DNA of 63,642 nucleotides from Clostridiales bacterium DTU053. Its GTDB lineage: Bacteria; Bacillota; Clostridia; Oscillospirales; Acutalibacteraceae. Below, piece after piece: positions 59,548 through 63,642 of this stretch. The stretch spans positions 1 through 63,642 of the forward strand of contig LFSO01000021.1 of NCBI GenBank assembly GCA_001512765.1, written 5' to 3'. The position numbers were made by a program, and so were the translations under genes. The notes under the pieces are model-generated. The model ran no database searches and was not told the DNA's origin. It worked only from the letters and a program-made list of their open reading frames with translations. Position 1 is the first letter of the stretch. The number at the start of each line of letters is the position of its first letter.

Positions 59548-61839
59548 ATGGAGAATTATGTAGGCAAGATACTCGGCAGCCGATACAGAGTTCTTGAGCT
59601 GATTGGCGTAGGCGGAATGGCAACGGTTTACAGAGCCTATGACAGCATAGACGACCGTACAGTTGCCATAAAAATACTAAAGGATGAATTCCTTGCAAAC
59701 GAGGAGTTCCGCAGACGCTTTAAAAACGAGTCAAAGGCAATCGCAGTTCTTTCACATCCGAACATTGTAAAGGTTTACGATGTTAATTTCGGCGACAGGC
59801 TCCAGTACATTGTAATGGAGTATGTAGAAGGCATAACGCTGAAGGAATATATAGAAACAAAGAAGCAAATCGACTGGCGAGAGGCTGTGCATTTTGTGTC
59901 GCAGATTCTCAGAGCCCTTCAGCATGCCCATGACAAGGGCATAGTTCATAGGGATGTAAAGCCCCAGAACATAATGCTCCTTCAAAACGGCACTATAAAG
60001 GTAACAGACTTCGGCATCGCAAGGTTCTGCCGCGGCGACACAAGGACTCTTGCGGCTGAAGGCCCCATCGGCTCCGTCCACTACATCAGCCCCGAGCAGG
60101 CAAGGGGAGACATCACAGACGACAAGGCAGATATCTACTCTGTCGGCGTGGTTCTTTACGAAATGCTCACGGGCACAGTTCCCTTCAAGTCCGACAGCGC
60201 TGTTTCCGTCGCCATAATGCAGGTGCAGGAGGAGGCAAAAAAGCCCACGGAGATTAACCCCAACATCCCCAAGGGCCTTGAGCAGATTACCCTCCACGCT
60301 ATGCAGAAAAATCCCCAGGAACGCTATCAGTCCGCGGCTGAAATGCTTCTTGATATCGACGAGTTCAAGCGCAACCCGCAGATTAGATTCGACTATTCCT
60401 ACTTTGTGGACAACGAGCCCACAAAGCATATACCCGTTACGGGTCTGCCCCAGGCAGACAACACTTATTCCGGCGGCTACAACGACTCCGAAGACGACAT
60501 CGGCAGCGAGGAGTTTGACGAGGAGGTCAAAAACAAGACCGTGCCCGTGCTTACGGGAATTATGATTGCCCTTGCATGTGTAGTTGTGATTGGTGGTCTT
60601 ATTGCCGCTTTCAAAACCAATCTTTTCGGACTTAAAAAGGTCGAGGTTCCGTACTTTATCAATATGACCTATGAAGAGGTCATTGCAAAGTATCCGAACT
60701 GGAAGTTCGAAAAATCCCTTGAATATTCAACTACTTACGAAGAAGGCATAGTCTTTGCACAGAGACCTGCGCCTCATGAAAAGGTAAAGGCAAACACAGT
60801 TATAATTCTTTCCGTCGCCACAAGGGGTGAGACCATACAGATTCCCGTTCTTGAGGGCGACCAGTTCCCCGTAGCCGAAACAAAGCTCAGACAGCTCGGC
60901 TTTAATGTTCAGGGAATTGAGCAGTACGAGCCGGATATGGAGGAGGGCATAGTCCTCAAAACCAACCCCGAGGCAGGTCAGTACGCCGCATACGGAGAGG
61001 TTATATTCGTCTATTACTCCACAAAGGTCAACACCAATGTCATCTATGCCCCCAATACCGTGGGCAACACCCTCTCTGTCGCTAAGAGACAGCTCGAGGC
61101 TGTTAAGCTCAAAGTGGGCAAAATAACCTACGCCCCCAGCTCCGTTGCTCTTAAAGACTTTGTTTTAAGCCAGAACCCGCCCGCCAGCTCACCCATGCAG
61201 CCCAACATGGTCGTTGACCTTGTTGTGGGCAGCGGCGTTCCCGAAAGCTCCAATGTGGACATCACCGTAACTTTACCCAAGCTCGCGTCGGGCTCTACGG
61301 GCAATGTTCAGGTCTTTATAGGCAACACACTCGCTAACAGCTACAAGAGCGTCCTTATGGACGGCGGCAGCTACAGCATCAACCTCTCAGGCAAGGGCAG
61401 CAACAACACATTCAAAATCTATGTGGATGACCTGCTCCTTTGCGAAGGCAAGGTTGACTTTACAAAAGAGCCCGCGGAGATTTCAAACAGAAAAGACTAC
61501 AAAATACTGCTGATGCAGAATGTTGAAAATATTCAGTACGAAAAGGCTGTGGAGAAACTCGTTTCCGCAGGCTTCGCGAAGGCAAACATCACCGCCGAGT
61601 ACGCCTTTAACGAAAAAGTTCCAATCGGCTATGTCTATGCGCAGTCACCTAAAGACATTAAGGGCTACCCGGCAGACCAGAAGATTACCCTTTATGTAAG
61701 CCGCGGACCCGAGCCGACAACAGCTCCGCCGGTTACCACAACACAGCCGCCTGTTACAACGGAGCCGCCAGCTCCGCCTCAGACAACCGAATCTGCTACT
61801 CAGCCAGCAAACGCCACAACGGTAAAAACTACTGAATAA
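59548..61839 (+). CDS. prkC: PASTA-domain Ser/Thr protein kinase (PrkC/Stk type)
   Basis: This 763-residue kinase spans the membrane once (about 334-356). The cytoplasmic kinase has the G-loop GVGGMATVY, Lys42 (VAIK), HRDVKPQNI (catalytic Asp136), DFG (154-156) and GSVHYISPEQARG. Outside are three PASTA repeats (about 366-577), then a distinct beta-rich segment (about 578-650, STGNVQVFIGNTLANSYKSV), then a fourth PASTA (about 655-727) and a Thr/Pro tail. PASTA domains bind muropeptides and beta-lactams; the kinase links wall state to germination and growth. The ATG at 59548 follows AGGTG. Confidence 0.95.
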   Translation: MENYVGKILGSRYRVLELIGVGGMATVYRAYDSIDDRTVAIKILKDEFLANEEFRRRFKNESKAIAVLSHPNIVKVYDVNFGDRLQYIVMEYVEGITLKEYIETKKQIDWREAVHFVSQILRALQHAHDKGIVHRDVKPQNIMLLQNGTIKVTDFGIARFCRGDTRTLAAEGPIGSVHYISPEQARGDITDDKADIYSVGVVLYEMLTGTVPFKSDSAVSVAIMQVQEEAKKPTEINPNIPKGLEQITLHAMQKNPQERYQSAAEMLLDIDEFKRNPQIRFDYSYFVDNEPTKHIPVTGLPQADNTYSGGYNDSEDDIGSEEFDEEVKNKTVPVLTGIMIALACVVVIGGLIAAFKTNLFGLKKVEVPYFINMTYEEVIAKYPNWKFEKSLEYSTTYEEGIVFAQRPAPHEKVKANTVIILSVATRGETIQIPVLEGDQFPVAETKLRQLGFNVQGIEQYEPDMEEGIVLKTNPEAGQYAAYGEVIFVYYSTKVNTNVIYAPNTVGNTLSVAKRQLEAVKLKVGKITYAPSSVALKDFVLSQNPPASSPMQPNMVVDLVVGSGVPESSNVDITVTLPKLASGSTGNVQVFIGNTLANSYKSVLMDGGSYSINLSGKGSNNTFKIYVDDLLLCEGKVDFTKEPAEISNRKDYKILLMQNVENIQYEKAVEKLVSAGFAKANITAEYAFNEKVPIGYVYAQSPKDIKGYPADQKITLYVSRGPEPTTAPPVTTTQPPVTTEPPAPPQTTESATQPANATTVKTTE

Positions 61840-61850
61840 GCGGGGGATTT

Positions 61851-62741
61851 ATGAGCAAAGCTCTACTGAATGCCACCATTATCAAAGGCGTAGGGGGATT
61901 ATACACTGTCCTCGCCGATGACGGCAGCACCTTAGAGTGCAAGGCAAGGGGCATTTTCCGCAAGGACAATATTGTTCCTTTGGTCGGAGACAAAGTGCTT
62001 GTAAGTCTCAAAGACGGCTCAAATGTAATAGAAGAAATCTTGGAGCGAAGGAATTTCCTTCTGCGTCCCGCCCTTTCAAATATCGACAGGCTCGTAATCG
62101 TTTCATCGGTCATAGAGCCCAGACCCAACCTTCTCTTGATTGACAGGCTCGCCTGCCTTGCGATTTATAATAATATTGAGCCTGTAATCGTCTTTACAAA
62201 AACCGACCTTGCCGACGCCTGCAATCTCAAAAGAATTTACACCTCAGCGGGTTTTAAAGTATTCACCATCGGCTTTGGCAAAGAGGAGGAAGTAGGGGAG
62301 CTTATTGAAACCCTTTCAAGCGGAATTTCCGCTTTTGCGGGCAATACGGGCGTAGGCAAATCGACGCTAATAAACCTCATTGAGCCGTCGCTTAATCTCT
62401 CCACAGGCGAGATAAGCAAAAAGCTGGGCAGAGGCAGACACACCACGCGCAGCGTTGAGCTGTTCAGATTCAAAGACGGTTTTTTAGCCGACACACCCGG
62501 CTTTTCGTCCCTTGACTTTAAGGGCAATGTATCCATCCCCAAGGACGAACTCCAGCATTGTTTCCCTGAGTTCAAACCCTACCTTCAGGATTGCCGCTTT
62601 TCGGGCTGCGCCCATTTAAAGGATAAAGACTGCAAAGTCAGAGAGGCAGCCGAAAACGGGGAAATCCCGATGGAAAGGTACAGAAGCTATCAGGAGCTTT
62701 ACCTTGAGGCTAAAGAAAAAGAAGACGAAATGTACAGATAG
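61851..62741 (+). CDS. rsgA: Ribosome small subunit-dependent GTPase
   Basis: This 296-residue circularly permuted GTPase checks 30S subunit maturation. G4 (FTKTD, about 115-119) precedes G1 (GNTGVGKST, about 163-171) and G3 (DTPGF, about 213), the order unique to this family; an OB fold comes first, and the zinc site CRFSGCAHLKDKDC comes near the end. GGGGGA precedes the ATG, 11 bp after prkC. rpe and thiN, which often follow, are absent. Confidence 0.96.
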   Translation: MSKALLNATIIKGVGGLYTVLADDGSTLECKARGIFRKDNIVPLVGDKVLVSLKDGSNVIEEILERRNFLLRPALSNIDRLVIVSSVIEPRPNLLLIDRLACLAIYNNIEPVIVFTKTDLADACNLKRIYTSAGFKVFTIGFGKEEEVGELIETLSSGISAFAGNTGVGKSTLINLIEPSLNLSTGEISKKLGRGRHTTRSVELFRFKDGFLADTPGFSSLDFKGNVSIPKDELQHCFPEFKPYLQDCRFSGCAHLKDKDCKVREAAENGEIPMERYRSYQELYLEAKEKEDEMYR

Positions 62742-62757
62742 GTTAAACAAAAATACA

Positions 62758-62799
62758 ACAGCCGCAAAAGGCGCAAAGCCTTTGCGGCTGTTTTTATTA
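62758..62799 (+). terminator. Terminator of the yicC-rsgA cluster
   Basis: ACAGCCGCAAA pairs with TTTGCGGCTGT, inner GGC/GCC, followed by TTTTTATT. Confidence 0.9.
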
Positions 62800-62843
62800 T
62801 GCGTGAGTTTGACTGAAAACTTGTAAAAAATCCCAAAAATTAA

Positions 62844-62871
62844 TTGCAATTTTGCGAGAATTATGTATAAT
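62844..62871 (+). promoter_or_regulatory. sigma-A promoter for the ABC transporter locus
   Basis: TTGCAA and a perfect TATAAT (with TATG just before it) are 16 bp apart. The leader to the ATPase start is about 160 nt and holds no motif that I recognise. Confidence 0.65.
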
Positions 62872-63037
62872 TGTTACATAGTTTCCAATTAATTTCCATC
62901 CCCGGATATAATCTCAACCGAACGGGAAGTGTCTTAGCCACATACGAAAACGCATTGGCAAAAATTAAGCGACTCCGAAATTACCGTTTTCGAAGAAGGC
63001 TATATAAAAAATCTTGAAATTGAAAAGGGAGAATGAC

Positions 63038-63638
63038 ATGGCTTTTATTCAACTTAGAGATTTATCCCTTTCCTTTGGGGAAAAGAAGGTACTTGATTCG
63101 ATTACATACACCTTTAAAGACGGCATTACCGTTCTGCACGGAGAATCGGGCTCCGGCAAAACAACCCTGCTTCACTGCATTGCGGGAATCTACAAAAACT
63201 ATACGGGCGAAATAATCTTAAACCCGCCCGAAAAACCCGCCTACTGTATGCAGGAGGATTTGTTCTTCAGCAATCTGACCGTCGAGGATAATATGCACCT
63301 AAAGTATGTTGCCCTGAATAAGCCTGCCGACAAAGAAAAAGAGCTGGTAATAGAAGCACTTTCAATGTTCGGCATAGATTCTCTTATAAAAAGCCCTGCC
63401 AAAAACCTTTCGGGCTGAGCGTCAGCGCTTAAAAATGGCCATGGTGTCGTTGTCCGACCCAGATATAATCCTCCTTGACGAGCCAACGGCAAAGCTGGAT
63501 GACTACAACATCAGCCTAACCCTTGAAGCCATAGAGCGGGTTTGGCAGAATAAGCTGGTTTTAATAGTAAGCCACGACAAGCTGTTATTCTCTGTACCGT
63601 TTACCGAGCTTTGCCTTGAAGGAGGAAAACTCAGATGA
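63038..63638 (+). pseudogene. ABC transporter ATPase, frameshifted in the signature motif
   Basis: The first frame (63038-63418) has the A-loop, Walker A HGESGSGKTTLLH and Q-loop YCMQEDLFFSN, and stops right after NLSG. In the +1 frame the gene goes on as AERQRLKMAMVSLSDPDIILLDEPT (Walker B) and ends with the switch VSHDK and LEGGKLR. Restoring LSG-AERQR needs two inserted bases, so the reading frame is broken inside the ABC signature. The rest of the sequence is intact, so this is either a recent mutation or an assembly error. The ATG follows AAAGGGAGA. Its usual partner, a permease, seems to start at the end of the window. Confidence 0.8.
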
Positions 63639-63642
63639 GAAG
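63635..63642 (+). CDS. Start of the next gene (probable ABC permease), cut by window end
   Basis: ATGAGAAG begins 9 bp after GGAGG and overlaps the stop of the ATPase as ATGA. Only two codons are visible, so the product is inferred from context alone. Confidence 0.35.

Noticed and set aside
59752-60429. Open frame of 225 codons on the minus strand
   Set aside because: It is antisense to the kinase domain of prkC and has no motif or start signal.
62960-63033. Short open frame before the ABC ATPase (ending NLEIEKGE)
   Set aside because: It has no start codon with a ribosome site and may be chance; at most it is a decayed remnant.
1-63642. CRISPR array, insertion sequence, prophage or integration site
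   Set aside because: No regularly spaced repeats, transposase, integrase or phage structural genes were found; the endolysin-like gene is alone.

Overview
The window comes from a low-to-moderate GC, spore-forming member of the Firmicutes (class Clostridia), most likely an uncultured gut lineage of the Oscillospirales/Ruminococcaceae type. The signs are spore genes (spoVAC, spoVAD, gerW, a DacF-type carboxypeptidase), a T-box leader, GatCAB with AspRS, a PASTA kinase with its PP2C phosphatase, a dockerin module, Thr/Pro-rich surface linkers and frequent TTG/GTG starts behind strong GGAGG sites. The genus assignment is inference. No plasmid, insertion sequence, CRISPR or prophage block was seen; this is ordinary chromosome with an accessory first half and a very conserved second half.

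Layout. 1-6.4 kb (+): a zinc-ribbon/TPR protein with a CFI-box C-terminus, a degenerate FeoB-like G protein, a small secreted Gly-rich/Thr-rich protein, branched-chain aminotransferase IlvE and a GPH-type sugar symporter. 6.4-13.5 kb (-): one long run of aminotransferase, trpS, a GH2-like pseudoenzyme and nagB, then a hairpin, then spoVAC, spoVAD and a 66-residue membrane protein where spoVAE would be expected. 13.6-15.6 kb (-): a DUF4838 surface protein. 15.7-16.5 kb (+): an SDR. 16.5-20 kb (-): a CDF metal exporter with a palindromic operator, an FAD oxidoreductase and RmlB. 20.1-25.8 kb (-): T-box, aspS, gatC, gatA, gatB and a DUF4430 protein. 26-29.1 kb (+): HAD phosphatase, HD protein, CmpB-type membrane protein, a DtxR/MntR regulator and tRNA-Gln(CTG). 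29.2-33 kb: an esterase (-), a membrane-anchored sialidase-like protein and an endolysin-type NlpC/P60-dockerin fusion. 33-49 kb (+): PHP phosphatase, class I aminotransferase, ispF, cdaA-cdaR (c-di-AMP), a Ca-loop lipoprotein with a two-component system, YqhQ family protein, prmC, M50 peptidase, scpA-scpB, ytfI-like, gerW, dacF and rluB. 49-62.8 kb (+), from a perfect sigma-A promoter: yicC, remA, gmk, rpoZ, priA, def, fmt, yugP, rsmB, rlmN, PP2C, PASTA kinase, rsgA. The window ends inside an ABC transporter locus whose ATPase is frameshifted in its signature motif.

Working together: yicC-to-rsgA is the classic Firmicutes information-processing and Ser/Thr phosphorylation cluster; cdaA-cdaR, scpAB, dacF and the PASTA kinase bear on wall, chromosome and sporulation control; aspS with gatCAB suggests indirect Asn-tRNA (and Gln-tRNA) synthesis under tRNA-sensing control. 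The most unusual content is a set of proteins that keep an enzyme fold while losing catalytic residues (FeoB-like, GH2-like, sialidase-like), plus an endolysin-dockerin fusion. Motif calls are by eye; no database search was run.
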